A stretch of DNA of 64,000 bases from CAZCQP01 sp964500895 (GCA_964500895.1 CAZCQP010000001.1:116336-180335); one strand, 5' to 3'. Counted from the stretch's first letter, positions 23,228-32,257 are shown. Notes: a model not told the origin generated them from the sequence alone. Numbers and translations are program-made.

Positions 23228-24256
23228 ATGCCGTCACGACGCCATATGCCATTAAAAAAACAACCCACAGCCCGCAAAGCATCCGCCAGCCATTTTAAGG
23301 GCAAAACACGCCGCAACAAAACGGTTTTGAATAAAACTGTTTTGAACAAAACCCTATTGTTAAACCTTTGCGGCCTTATGATTTTAACATTGCTGGTGTT
23401 TTTGGTGCTGGATTCCGGCCTCATTCCCAAGCGCAAAGTGCGTTTTGCGCAAGAAAGGGTGGCCGCTTTTCAAATTCCGGCAGTCACTGTGGAAAACTTT
23501 AGCCAATTATCGGACAAATATGCCATTAACTTGTCCGAACTTTTAACGTTATACGCCTTTGAAAATGACTTTTTTCCCCAAAAAACAGCCGCCCCCACAC
23601 AGGATATGCTGGAACAGGAATTTATCCGCCGGTTCGATGACATCAAATCCCATTATGCAAAAAGCGCCATAACCCCCTATACCCGTCTGTTTGACAGCAT
23701 TATCGACAGCATGACCGTCTTCCCCGTGCCCCTTTACACTGAAGAAGGGCTGCCTACCGGGGTGATGTATGGGGATGCCTGGGGATCGGCGGCAAAATCC
23801 CCGTTGGGCCTTCGCCTTTTTGAAGGCACCGACATATACGACCGGGAAAACTTAACAGGCCGTGTGCCGGTTTTAAGTGTTGGTAACGGAACCGTTACCC
23901 AAGTTGGCTATCATGATGCTGCCGGTTTTATGGTGAGTGTTTCTGCCGGCAATGGGGTGACGTATACCTATGCCCATTTAGACAGCTTCTCCCCAGGCCT
24001 TGCCCAAAACGATAAAGTGCAGGCTGGGCAAACCATTGGCTTTATGGGCAACAGCGGCAACGGCCAAAAAGAAGGACAAGGGGTAGGTTTGGCTGTACGC
24101 CTCCATTTCGGCATTTCCGTAGACACAGACTTTTTCGGCAAAAACTTTTATATCAATCCCTATCCCTTTTTGCGGCTTTTGGAGTATCGTTTACCAAAAG
24201 TTATCCCTTTGGAAGAAGACAGTTTTTTGGAACAGGTGCAAATTCATATGCAATAA
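23228..24256 (+). CDS. Membrane-anchored LytM/M23-domain protein, probably catalytically degenerate
   Basis: 342 residues: a basic N-terminus, a membrane helix (about 50-70), a helical stalk, then an M23-like domain (about 175-325). In active LytM proteins zinc is held by an H-x3-D motif and the last His of HxH. Here the first motif reads 'LFEGTD' (His replaced by Phe) and the last reads 'VRLHFGI' (first His replaced by Arg), while 'YAHLDSF' remains. It is therefore more likely a scaffold or activator, like SpoIIQ or EnvC-type proteins, than a peptidase. The ATG follows GGGGAGGG. Confidence 0.8.
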   Translation: MPSRRHMPLKKQPTARKASASHFKGKTRRNKTVLNKTVLNKTLLLNLCGLMILTLLVFLVLDSGLIPKRKVRFAQERVAAFQIPAVTVENFSQLSDKYAINLSELLTLYAFENDFFPQKTAAPTQDMLEQEFIRRFDDIKSHYAKSAITPYTRLFDSIIDSMTVFPVPLYTEEGLPTGVMYGDAWGSAAKSPLGLRLFEGTDIYDRENLTGRVPVLSVGNGTVTQVGYHDAAGFMVSVSAGNGVTYTYAHLDSFSPGLAQNDKVQAGQTIGFMGNSGNGQKEGQGVGLAVRLHFGISVDTDFFGKNFYINPYPFLRLLEYRLPKVIPLEEDSFLEQVQIHMQ

Positions 24257-24276
24257 AGAGGAGGGTGGCCATAGCC

Positions 24277-25077
24277 ATGCAACTGCTGAATTGGGACACA
24301 TTTTTGTTGCCGTACCGACAGACCGTGGACGAGCTTTGTTTAAAGCTTTCAAACATCAAGCGGGAGTATGAAGGGTTAAAACTCCCCTCCCCTTTTGAAA
24401 ATGTATATGGCCGTGTGAAAAGCGTGGGCAGCATTTTGGACAAAGCGGAAAGAAAAAACATTCCCATAGACCAAATTGCTAACAAAATTGAAGACATTGC
24501 GGGTGTGCGCATCATTTGCCGGTTTGTGGAGGATATTCCAAAAATTGTAGAGCTGTTGCGTCAGCGGGAGCATTATGACCTGCGCATTCAGCAGGAACGG
24601 GATTACATTAACAACACCAAACCCAGCGGTTATCGCAGTTATCATATTTTGGTGAAATACAACCTGCTCACCCGTGACGGCGTGAAGGATATGAGCGGCG
24701 AAATTCAAATTCGCACGCTGGCCATGGACTTTTGGGCCACCATTGAACACTCTTTAAATTACAAATACAGCGGCAACATGCCCAGCCATTTGAAAGACAG
24801 GCTCATTGCTTCCGCAGAAGCTGCTTTTTTACTGGATAAAGAAATGAGCACCATTCGGGACGAAATTATGGAAGCCCAGAAAATTATTCAAGTGAAAACC
24901 GATTTAGTGAACGACATCTTACAAAACATTCAAAAACTGTACTTTACCGCCAAGCTGGAAACGGTGAACGCCTATAATGCCCAGTTTATTGAACTGTACC
25001 AAGCCGACGATTTAGAGCGGCTTATTGAATTTAACCGCCAGCTTAAAGTGCTGGCAGAGCTTTACAAAGCATACTAG
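24277..25077 (+). CDS. Small alarmone synthetase (RelA/SpoT-type (p)ppGpp synthetase domain)
   Basis: 266 residues from ATG 24277. A GTG at 24265 touches the GAGGAGG ribosome site and is unlikely to be the start. The synthetase domain shows 'NVYGRVKSVGSILDKAER', 'IEDIAGVRIICRFVEDI', 'KPSGYRSYHI' and 'EIQIRTLAMDFWATIEHS'. There is no HD hydrolase, TGS or ACT domain, so it is a stand-alone synthetase like RelQ/YjbM, though longer by about 50 C-terminal residues that look helical. It makes (p)ppGpp or pGpp under stress. It ends in TAG; readthrough would add only about seven residues. Confidence 0.9.
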   Translation: MQLLNWDTFLLPYRQTVDELCLKLSNIKREYEGLKLPSPFENVYGRVKSVGSILDKAERKNIPIDQIANKIEDIAGVRIICRFVEDIPKIVELLRQREHYDLRIQQERDYINNTKPSGYRSYHILVKYNLLTRDGVKDMSGEIQIRTLAMDFWATIEHSLNYKYSGNMPSHLKDRLIASAEAAFLLDKEMSTIRDEIMEAQKIIQVKTDLVNDILQNIQKLYFTAKLETVNAYNAQFIELYQADDLERLIEFNRQLKVLAELYKAY

Positions 25078-25110
25078 GCGCATTCAAACACGCCCTAACT
25101 GGAGGCTTAC

Positions 25111-25803
25111 ATGTCTTTATTTGCCATATCAGACCTACATTTAAGTTTTTTTAAGCCAAAGCCTATGGACCGCTTCGGTAGCCAGTGGAAAAATCACCCG
25201 GAAAAAATTCAAAAGAATTGGGAAAAACTGGTGAAGGAAACAGACACCGTGCTGCTCCCAGGGGACCTTTCCTGGGGGATGAAGGAAGAAGAGGCCCTTG
25301 TGGACTTAGCATTTATCCACCGTCTGCCCGGCAAAAAAATAATCACTGTAGGCAACCACGACTACTGGTGGAATTCCACCTCTAAACTGAACGCATTATA
25401 CGATAACATGATTTTTGTAAAAAACAGCCACACCGATTACGAAGACATGGCCATTTGCGGATCACGGGGCTGGGTTTGCCCCAATGACAAGCTGTTTTTA
25501 GACCAAGACAAAAAACTGTATAACCGGGAAGTGAACCGTCTGGCGTTGTCTTTGGAAAGTGCAGCCAAAGCGGGTTTTAAACGGATGCTGGTTATGCTGC
25601 ATTACCCCCCAACCAATGACAAAAAGGAACCATCCGGCTTCACCCAGCTTATACACAGTTACCCGGTTTGCGGCGTGGTGTATGGCCACCTTCACGGGGT
25701 CACGCGTTACCCATGCAGCTATACAGGCCTTGTTGACGGGGTGCATTATCATTTGGTTGCTGCGGATTATTTATCGTTTACACCAAAAATAATTACATTT
25801 TAG
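25111..25803 (+). CDS. Calcineurin-like metallophosphoesterase
   Basis: 230 residues. Metal-binding motifs in order: 'SDLHLS', 'LPGDLSWG', 'VGNHDYWW', 'LHYPP' and 'YGHLHG'. The compact size and absence of a signal peptide indicate a cytoplasmic phosphoesterase whose substrate cannot be inferred. A GGAG site precedes the ATG. It ends in TAG, 30 bases before the chemoreceptor promoter. Confidence 0.88.
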   Translation: MSLFAISDLHLSFFKPKPMDRFGSQWKNHPEKIQKNWEKLVKETDTVLLPGDLSWGMKEEEALVDLAFIHRLPGKKIITVGNHDYWWNSTSKLNALYDNMIFVKNSHTDYEDMAICGSRGWVCPNDKLFLDQDKKLYNREVNRLALSLESAAKAGFKRMLVMLHYPPTNDKKEPSGFTQLIHSYPVCGVVYGHLHGVTRYPCSYTGLVDGVHYHLVAADYLSFTPKIITF

Positions 25804-25833
25804 TTTTGCACACATGATTTTACGATTTTGTAG

Positions 25834-25862
25834 TTGAAATTGGATAGAATATACTATATAAT
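25834..25862 (+). promoter_or_regulatory. Sigma-A promoter of the chemoreceptor gene
   Basis: TTGAAA (25834-25839), a 17-base spacer and TATAAT (25857-25862). Its position rules out an ATG at 25866 as the true start, because transcription would begin at or after it. Confidence 0.8.
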
Positions 25863-25919
25863 GGTATGAAATATTTCGCAAATAGCATGCGAAAGAAAGA
25901 AGAAATCGGAGGGGAATCC

Positions 25920-28142
25920 ATGAAAAACTTAAAGATTAAAATGAAGCTTCTTGTTGGGTTTGGACTCGTCCTAACGCTTATTTTGGGTCTTGGGGTATCG
26001 TCGTTTTTCAGCATGAGCAAGCAACGGTCTATCATCAAAGAGTACAGCCACTATTCCATGCCTGTGAATGACCTTATTTGGCAGCTGCGCAGGAATATGG
26101 TGTCTGTCCAACGCTACATATTAATGGCCATGGAATCCCCTGATATTGCTGTTGTAACAGACAGCATTAAGACCGCCCAAAAAGAAAGAGCGGAAATGGG
26201 CCAAAACATCACAGATTTAGAGCAAATGATTAATCCTAAATATTTAGACCAAATTCAAAAGGCCAGTGATCTTTTAGATCAAGCCGCTGTTTTCCGGCAA
26301 CAAATTGAACAGTACGCACAGGGCATGACGCCGGAAGATGATGCTATTGCTTACGATATTTTCATGAACCAGTATAAACCTTTGTATGACGAGGTTGTAA
26401 CCATTCTCATCGCCATCTATGAGGCGTCTCATCAAGAAATTATGGATCAAGCCCAAACAAGCAGCCAAGCTTCTACAACTGCCATTGCCATTTTATGTGT
26501 TGTGCTGGTGATAAGCTTAGTTCTAACCATTGTTTTAATTTTTGTTTTAAGCGGGGCCATTGCAACTCCCCTCACCCGATTGGCCAAGGCCGCAGATGAA
26601 ATTAGCAAGGGCAACTTAAACGTAAACCTGCAAGCTGACAGGAATGATGAAATCGGCACTTTAACACGCTCGTTTATAAAAGTTCGGGATAACTTCCTGG
26701 GCTTGACAGACAACATTAACTTGCTGTCTAAAACCTTGGATGAAGGCGACATTGACTACAGCATTCCTGTTGACCAGTTTGAAGGTGAATTTAGATTGGC
26801 TGCCGAAGCCGTGAATCAAACTGCTGCTCATTTGGTGAAAGACATTAATGCCATTTTAGACGCTTATTCTGAAATTGGCGAAGGTAATTTTAATGTACGT
26901 ATCCAGCAATTCCCGGGCAAAAAGGCTATGGTGAACCAGCGCTTTGAAGCGTTGCGCTCCAACATCGCTTCTGTTAGCAAGGACATTGCTACCTTAATAC
27001 AAGCCGCTACCGAAGGGCAACTTACAAAAAAAGTAGACACCAGCCCCTATAAAAACGACTGGAAAGCTTTAACAGACGGGTTGAACAATTTGTTGGAAAC
27101 CGTCAACTTGCCTTTAACCGAAGCCAACCGGGTGCTGCAACAGCTTTCCAAGGGTAATTTTGAAGTGAATGTCAATAACCACTATCAAGGCAGCTTCTCC
27201 GACATGCTGGCAGCCATGGATAGCATGGTAGAATCCACAAGCTCTTATATTGAGGAAATTACCAAAGCACTGGCGTCCATTGCAAAGGGTGATTTAACCT
27301 ATGGCATCAACAGAGAGTATGCCGGGCAATTTAACAAAATTAAAAACTCTATTAACAACATCAATGATACCTTGCTGGTTACAATTTCAGAGCTGCAAAC
27401 CTCTGCCAACAACGTATTGGAAGGCTCCAGACAGATTTCCCAGACTTCCATGCACTTGGCCAATGGCGCAACCGACCAAGCCAGTGCCATTCAGGAATTG
27501 AATGCTTCCCTTAGCATTATTAATGAGCAGACCCATTCCAGCGCTGAAAAAGCCCAGCAAGCAGACAAATTATCTCAAAAATCCATTACCAGTGCTCAAG
27601 ATGGCAATAACGAGATGGTTAATATGCTTCATGCCATGGACGGCATTAAAAATGCGTCCAAAGAGATTTCTAAAATTATTAAAGTTATTGATGATATTGC
27701 CTTCCAGACCAATATTTTAGCCTTGAATGCGGCTGTGGAAGCTGCACGTGCCGGGCAACATGGTAAAGGCTTTGCAGTTGTGGCCGAAGAAGTGCGCTCG
27801 TTGGCCGGCAGAAGCCAGCAAGCGGCTAAAGAAACTTCTGTGCTTATTGAAGATGCCATTGCAAAAGTTAACGATGGCACCCAGATTGCCAACTTAACGG
27901 CGGATGCCCTGCAAACCATTGTGCAGGACATTAATTCTATTTCTGAAATCATTAATGCCATTACTGTTGCCACCAGCGAACAAGCGGACAGCATTTCCCA
28001 AATTACGGTGGGCATTAACCAAATATCTGATGTGGTGCAAAGCAACTCCTCCACATCGGAAGAATCTGCGGCGGCAGCAGAGGAACTGAATAGCCAGTCT
28101 GAAATGATGGCTCAAATGGTTTCTCAGTTTAAGCTGGCATAA
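25920..28142 (+). CDS. Methyl-accepting chemotaxis protein with a poly-HAMP array
   Basis: 740 residues from ATG 25920 (after GGAGGGG). TM1 lies at about residues 9-30, a four-helix-bundle-type sensor domain at 31-185 and TM2 at about 187-215. A HAMP domain and about five further HAMP-like repeats follow, each marked by a phrase such as 'KGNFEVNV' or 'KGDLTYGI' (about 215-490). The kinase-control hairpin has its tip at 'FQTNILALNAAVEAARAG'. It senses an extracellular ligand and controls CheA. No CheR/CheB-tethering pentapeptide is at the C-terminus. The window's CheY and flagellar genes give a matching output. Confidence 0.93.
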   Translation: MKNLKIKMKLLVGFGLVLTLILGLGVSSFFSMSKQRSIIKEYSHYSMPVNDLIWQLRRNMVSVQRYILMAMESPDIAVVTDSIKTAQKERAEMGQNITDLEQMINPKYLDQIQKASDLLDQAAVFRQQIEQYAQGMTPEDDAIAYDIFMNQYKPLYDEVVTILIAIYEASHQEIMDQAQTSSQASTTAIAILCVVLVISLVLTIVLIFVLSGAIATPLTRLAKAADEISKGNLNVNLQADRNDEIGTLTRSFIKVRDNFLGLTDNINLLSKTLDEGDIDYSIPVDQFEGEFRLAAEAVNQTAAHLVKDINAILDAYSEIGEGNFNVRIQQFPGKKAMVNQRFEALRSNIASVSKDIATLIQAATEGQLTKKVDTSPYKNDWKALTDGLNNLLETVNLPLTEANRVLQQLSKGNFEVNVNNHYQGSFSDMLAAMDSMVESTSSYIEEITKALASIAKGDLTYGINREYAGQFNKIKNSINNINDTLLVTISELQTSANNVLEGSRQISQTSMHLANGATDQASAIQELNASLSIINEQTHSSAEKAQQADKLSQKSITSAQDGNNEMVNMLHAMDGIKNASKEISKIIKVIDDIAFQTNILALNAAVEAARAGQHGKGFAVVAEEVRSLAGRSQQAAKETSVLIEDAIAKVNDGTQIANLTADALQTIVQDINSISEIINAITVATSEQADSISQITVGINQISDVVQSNSSTSEESAAAAEELNSQSEMMAQMVSQFKLA

Positions 28143-28165
28143 CAAAATAACAAAGGTATAGATGA

Positions 28166-28196
28166 AAGGGTGTCGATATTTTCGGCACCCTTTTTT
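28166..28196 (+). terminator. Intrinsic terminator after the chemoreceptor gene
   Basis: AAGGGTGTCGA and TTCGGCACCCTT form the stem, followed by a run of six T. Confidence 0.88.
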
Positions 28197-28210
28197 ATTT
28201 GCAAAACCTC

Positions 28211-28242
28211 TTGACACACAATACTACGCATGATATAGTATT
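28211..28242 (+). promoter_or_regulatory. Consensus promoter with overlapping palindromic operator upstream of padR
   Basis: TTGACA (28211-28216), 17 bases, TATAGT (28234-28239). The perfect inverted repeat AATACTA-N9-TAGTATT (28220-28242) covers the spacer and -10, the expected position for autorepression by the PadR regulator encoded just downstream. Confidence 0.78.
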
Positions 28243-28262
28243 CTGTGTTAGGAGGTGTTTGT

Positions 28263-28589
28263 TTGGATATGCAATTGAAACGGGGGCTTTTAGAGGTTTG
28301 TGTGTTGGCCGTTTTACGAAAAGGAGATTCCTATGGTTATCAAATCATCAAAGACATGTCCGTTTGCATTAACATTTCAGAGTCCACTTTATACCCCATC
28401 TTAAAAAGGCTGGAGGCCAACGAAATGGTGCGTGTGTACAGCATTGAGCACAACAGCCGTTTAAGAAAGTATTACAAAATCACCGATACAGGTGGGAAAA
28501 GGATTTCAGATTTTTTAGAAGAATGGAAAGAAGTGATGTCTGTGTACCACTTCATCAGTCAGGAGGGTGTTAGCCATGACCAAAATTGA
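28263..28589 (+). CDS. PadR-family transcriptional regulator
   Basis: 108 residues from TTG 28263, 6 bases after GGAGGT; ATG 28269 is an alternative. The winged helix contains 'GDSYGYQIIKDMS' and 'ISESTLYPILKRLEANEMV', typical of the PadR N-terminal domain. A short C-terminal helix follows. It is the first gene of a PadR-DUF1700-DUF4097 operon, a common Firmicutes arrangement in which PadR represses its own operon. The inducer is unknown. Confidence 0.92.
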   Translation: MDMQLKRGLLEVCVLAVLRKGDSYGYQIIKDMSVCINISESTLYPILKRLEANEMVRVYSIEHNSRLRKYYKITDTGGKRISDFLEEWKEVMSVYHFISQEGVSHDQN

Positions 28590-29202
28590 GTTTCTTGCTT
28601 TATTGGAACAATCCCTGGGTTCCCTGCCCCCAAAGGAAATTGAAAAAACCCTGGCGTACTACGGCGAAAGCATTGACGACCGCGTGGAAGACGGCATGGA
28701 TGAAGCCGAAGCGGTGGCCGCATTGGGCAATATGAGCGACGTGGTGAAAAATGCCATGCTCACCCAGTCTTTGCCTTCCTTGGCCAAGGTTAAAATTCAC
28801 GAAAGCCGCAGCAACGCATCGAATAAAACAATTTGGATTGTTCTAGCCATACTGGGCTTCCCCATTTGGTTTTCATTGCTTCTGGCTGTTGGCGCTGTGG
28901 TTTTTGCCATGTATATCACGGCTTGGTCACTGATTGTTTCTTTATTCGCTGTTCTTTTATCTTTAGCTGTGGCAGGGGGCGCTGGTCTTATTGCAGGCGT
29001 TGCCATCCTCTTTTTTGATAGTTTTCCTGGCGGGCTTTGTGCCATCGGCACGGCGCTCTGTTCCGGGGCTTTGGCGGTACTGCTCTTCCGCCCGGTACTG
29101 GCCATAACAAAGGCACTTATTAAGTTTACAGCCTTTCTTCTGCGTAAAATAAAAGGTTTGTTCATAACTACTCAAAAAGAGGTGACTGCTTATGAAAACT
29201 AA
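28576..29202 (+). CDS. DUF1700/HAAS-domain membrane protein
   Basis: 208 residues from ATG 28576 (AGGAGGGTG upstream), overlapping the padR end by 14 bases. The N-terminal helical HAAS-type domain (about 1-65) contains 'ALLEQSLGSLPPKEIEKTLA' and 'YGESIDDRVEDGMDEAEAV'. Three to four membrane helices (about 85-185) follow. In this operon type it is thought to act with the DUF4097 partner in envelope stress sensing; the molecular role is not established. Confidence 0.88.
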   Translation: MTKIEFLALLEQSLGSLPPKEIEKTLAYYGESIDDRVEDGMDEAEAVAALGNMSDVVKNAMLTQSLPSLAKVKIHESRSNASNKTIWIVLAILGFPIWFSLLLAVGAVVFAMYITAWSLIVSLFAVLLSLAVAGGAGLIAGVAILFFDSFPGGLCAIGTALCSGALAVLLFRPVLAITKALIKFTAFLLRKIKGLFITTQKEVTAYEN

Positions 29203-30172
29203 AGTTTATGTCATGGCCGGTATTGCTTTTGTTATTGGGCTGGTTCTGTACTTTACCGGGTATGCCCTCATGGGGTTTAACTTTAAAAACCTGCCCGGCC
29301 TGGGCAAAACCAGTGCTAAACACTTTGTAGCCAGCCCTCAAACACACACCCTGGTCATTAGAGACAGCAACGTACACATTGAACTTACCTCTACCAGCGA
29401 CAATACGCTGAGCATTGATTATTTTGAAAACAAATATAATACCTATTCCATTTCCGAAAATGACGGCACCTTAAGTTTGCATAAAAAAACCAACAGACGC
29501 TGGTACCATAACTTTATGTACATGCCCGCACCAGACGACCGTATGGTTATCCATGTTCCGGAAAACAGCGCCATGGATTTAAAAATAAAAACTTCTAATA
29601 ACCATATCACTGGCGGCCATGTTGCTTTTAACACCTTAACGTTAGATACCAGCAACGGGCATATTAATTTAAATGGTGCAGACGGAAACGCCGTCAACGC
29701 TTCCACGTCTAATGGCAAAATCACTGTAAAAGATATGCAGGTTTCTTCAGAGGCTACATTTCATACCTCCAACGGTACCATTGGGCTAGAGCATGTAAGT
29801 GCTGGAGCAGATGTGTTTTGTACAACTTCTGGTGGAAAAATTCTGCTGGAAGACATAACCGGGAACAACATCAGTGCAAAAACCAGCAATGGCGCAGCTG
29901 CCCTTAATCAAATTGAGGTAACCGGTAGGGTTTATGTGAAATCCTCCAACGGCCGCATACAGTTTGAAAACATCGCTTTTGGGCAGGAGCTGGAATGCAT
30001 CACCTCGAACAATAGCATTTCGGGAATCGTCTCGGGAAGTATGGGAGACTATTCCATTTATTCAAAAACCAGCAATGGTTCCAGCAATTTGCCGGAAAAC
30101 ATGGCAGGCGGGCAGAAAATGTTAACCTTTAAAACCAGCAACGGTAATATTAGCGTAGACTTTGAAGAGTAA
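29192..30172 (+). CDS. DUF4097-family beta-strand repeat protein
   Basis: 326 residues with one N-terminal membrane helix (about 7-27), then an extracellular right-handed beta-solenoid made of repeating 'TSNGxI'-like turns ('DTSNGHINLNG', 'STSNGKITVKD', 'HTSNGTIGLEH', 'KSSNGRIQFEN', 'KTSNGNISVDF'). This is the DUF4097/adhesin-like fold. It overlaps the DUF1700 gene by 11 bases. It is probably surface-exposed and functions with the DUF1700 protein. Confidence 0.9.
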   Translation: MKTKVYVMAGIAFVIGLVLYFTGYALMGFNFKNLPGLGKTSAKHFVASPQTHTLVIRDSNVHIELTSTSDNTLSIDYFENKYNTYSISENDGTLSLHKKTNRRWYHNFMYMPAPDDRMVIHVPENSAMDLKIKTSNNHITGGHVAFNTLTLDTSNGHINLNGADGNAVNASTSNGKITVKDMQVSSEATFHTSNGTIGLEHVSAGADVFCTTSGGKILLEDITGNNISAKTSNGAAALNQIEVTGRVYVKSSNGRIQFENIAFGQELECITSNNSISGIVSGSMGDYSIYSKTSNGSSNLPENMAGGQKMLTFKTSNGNISVDFEE

Positions 30173-30180
30173 CCCAACAA

Positions 30181-30222
30181 AAAAGGAATGCTTTACACGC
30201 TGGTGCAAAGCATTCCTTTTTT
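30181..30222. terminator. Bidirectional terminator
   Basis: A perfect 14-bp stem AAAAGGAATGCTTT with its complement, a 12-nt loop and T-runs in both directions. It lies between the convergent DUF4097 and symporter genes. Confidence 0.9.
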
Positions 30223-30236
30223 ATTCTAACCACTTA

Positions 30237-31607
30237 TTATTTAAAGAACTTGGAATAGTAGCCCATGATGAAAATAAGCAATACAATTGCTGGCAATATG
30301 TACGTCATATAAAACCGTACCGCTTTCGGGAATTTCATGCCCGTGCCGCTGTCGGCTTCGGCAATAAATTTATCCCAGCCCCAGCCATAGCGGGACACAC
30401 AGAATACTAAATACACCAAAGAACCCAAAGGCAGCAAGTTGTCGCTGACAATAAAGTCCAGAAGGTCCAGAATAATGGTGTCCGGGCCTAATGGGTTAAA
30501 GCCGCTCCACATGTTAAAGCCCAATGCGCAAGGGATTGAAATAATGGGAATGATGATAATGTTCATAAGCACTGCTTTTTTCCGGCTAAATCCCCATAAA
30601 TCCATGCTAAAGGAAAGGATATTTTCAAATACTGCAATAACCGTGGAAATAGCCGCAAAGGACATAAACACGAAGAATAAAGAACCCCATAACCGGCCTA
30701 CCGGCATGGAATTAAATACGTTAGGCAACGTCACAAACAGCAGGCCGGGGCCGCTGCCGGGGCTTACGTTAAAAGCAAAGCAAGCCGGGAAAATAATAAG
30801 CCCTGCCATGATGGCCACCAGGGTGTCTAAAACCGTAATGCCAATGGCTTCCCCTGTAAGTGCCCGGTCTTTGCCCAAATAGCTGCCGAAAATAGCCATG
30901 GAACCAATGCCTAAGCTTAGTGTGAAAAATGCTTGGCCTAAAGCAGCATATACCGCTTGGCCAAAACCTTCCTCAGCCATTTTAGCAAAATCGGGTATCA
31001 GATAAAACTTTAACCCTTCTACAGCGCCTGGCAACGTTACGGCACGGAAGATAAGAGCCACCATGGCCACAAATAAGAAGGCCATTAATACTTTGGTTAC
31101 TTTTTCCACACCGTTTTGCAGCCCCAAAGAGCAAATGAACATGCCCACACACACCACAATAAGCATCCAAACCAACATGGTGCCTGGGTCGGAAACAAGC
31201 CCACCAAAGATGCCGCCCACTTCGTCTGGGGTTTTGCCCACAAACTCACCGGTTATCATTTTATAGAGATAAGCAAAAATCCATCCGGCAATAACGGTGT
31301 AAAATGACATGAGCATATAGTTGCCCAGTGCGGCCAAGTAGCCAAACCAATGCCACTTGGTTCCTTTGGGTTCCAGCGTTTTAAAGGAAACTGCCACACT
31401 TTTTTGGCTTCCCCGCCCAACAGCCAGCTCCATTACCATAATGGGCATAGCAAAGACGAACAGGAAAAACAAATAAAATACAACAAACGCCCCGCCGCCA
31501 TAAACCCCTGTGATAAATGGAAACCGCCACACATTACCAAGCCCAATGGCGCACCCCGCAGATATAAGCAAGAAGCCTAAGCGGGAAGCAAACTTTTCTC
31601 TTTCCAT
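30237..31607 (-). CDS. Neurotransmitter:sodium symporter (NSS) family transporter
   Basis: 456 residues with 11-12 membrane segments. The NSS N-terminal signature 'GCAIGLGNVWRFPFITG' (about residue 18) covers the unwound TM1 that binds Na+ and substrate in LeuT, and 'GLGSMAIFGSYLG'-type sequence marks TM6-7. Bacterial members import amino acids with sodium. The exact amino acid cannot be read from sequence. A palindromic operator-like site lies just upstream. Confidence 0.92.
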   Translation of the reverse strand: MEREKFASRLGFLLISAGCAIGLGNVWRFPFITGVYGGGAFVVFYLFFLFVFAMPIMVMELAVGRGSQKSVAVSFKTLEPKGTKWHWFGYLAALGNYMLMSFYTVIAGWIFAYLYKMITGEFVGKTPDEVGGIFGGLVSDPGTMLVWMLIVVCVGMFICSLGLQNGVEKVTKVLMAFLFVAMVALIFRAVTLPGAVEGLKFYLIPDFAKMAEEGFGQAVYAALGQAFFTLSLGIGSMAIFGSYLGKDRALTGEAIGITVLDTLVAIMAGLIIFPACFAFNVSPGSGPGLLFVTLPNVFNSMPVGRLWGSLFFVFMSFAAISTVIAVFENILSFSMDLWGFSRKKAVLMNIIIIPIISIPCALGFNMWSGFNPLGPDTIILDLLDFIVSDNLLPLGSLVYLVFCVSRYGWGWDKFIAEADSGTGMKFPKAVRFYMTYILPAIVLLIFIMGYYSKFFK

Positions 31608-31632
31608 TCAAGTCACCCCTTTAAATGATTAA

Positions 31633-31659
31633 AGTCGTTCAACGTTCGGTTGAATGACT
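31633..31659 (-). promoter_or_regulatory. Operator-like palindrome upstream of the NSS symporter
   Basis: AGTCGTTCAAC and GTTGAATGACT flank GTTCG: an 11-bp inverted repeat with one mismatch, about 26 bases before the start codon. Size and symmetry suit a dimeric repressor such as a TetR-type protein, but no regulator gene is adjacent. Confidence 0.5.
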
Positions 31660-31792
31660 ACATAATAAAATGAATTATACAAAAATTTATAAGGAATTTC
31701 AAGTAAAATGTGTAAATTTGCAAGCCCCCACGACACAAAATTAAAAAGGCATGGCGTGTATAGGCTACAAAACCATGCATTTTCTTTAAAAA

Positions 31793-32257
31793 TTATTGGA
31801 TAACCCACTGCTTGTCCTCATAATCCTTCATATAAATCCGCTTTCCCTTTTGTATCACTTCATGGCCTTCGTTTTCCAAAAGCTGCTGCTGGGCATCCAT
31901 ACCACCAGGAAACTTTTCATTCAGCTCCCCTTTGGCTTTTAGCGTACGCCAGTACGGGATTGGGTTGTCCTCCCGTTCACAGCTGGCATGGGCACAAATG
32001 TTTATAAAGATGCCGGCGGTTAATGGGCACGTGACATCTGCCCCCGCTTCCTTGGCCAAATGGGCACGCATGGCCTCACTGGTGACCACCTTACCTTCCG
32101 GTACTTTGGCCATGATGGCATTGTACTGCATGGGGGCGGCAATCAGCATTTTAGAACCTTTAAAGCGCTCCATAGATTTCGGATTGTCGGACAAATCTTC
32201 GATTCTAGGCAAGTCCTTTGCATCTTGCAGCTTTTGGTTATAGGTTTTTTTGGCCAT
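31793..32257 (-). CDS. MGMT/alkyltransferase-like DNA-binding-domain protein
   Basis: 154 residues. The Ada/MGMT winged-helix module is recognisable at 'IMAKVPEGKVVTSEAMRAHL', but the PCHR active-site motif of true methyltransferases is not present; a Cys occurs in 'ADVTCPLTAG'. It is likely an alkyltransferase-like protein that recognises alkylated DNA without direct repair, or a divergent relative. It is followed on the same strand, 3 bases after the EAL gene stop, so the two may be co-transcribed. Confidence 0.7.
   Translation of the reverse strand: MAKKTYNQKLQDAKDLPRIEDLSDNPKSMERFKGSKMLIAAPMQYNAIMAKVPEGKVVTSEAMRAHLAKEAGADVTCPLTAGIFINICAHASCEREDNPIPYWRTLKAKGELNEKFPGGMDAQQQLLENEGHEVIQKGKRIYMKDYEDKQWVIQ

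Noticed and set aside
25866..25919. Upstream ATG at 25866 as the chemoreceptor start
   Set aside because: It lies 4 bases after the -10 box, whereas ATG 25920 has GGAGGGG and begins the membrane helix normally.
27629..28054. 141-codon minus-strand frame opposite the chemoreceptor signalling domain
   Set aside because: The conserved MCP hairpin on the other strand explains the open frame.
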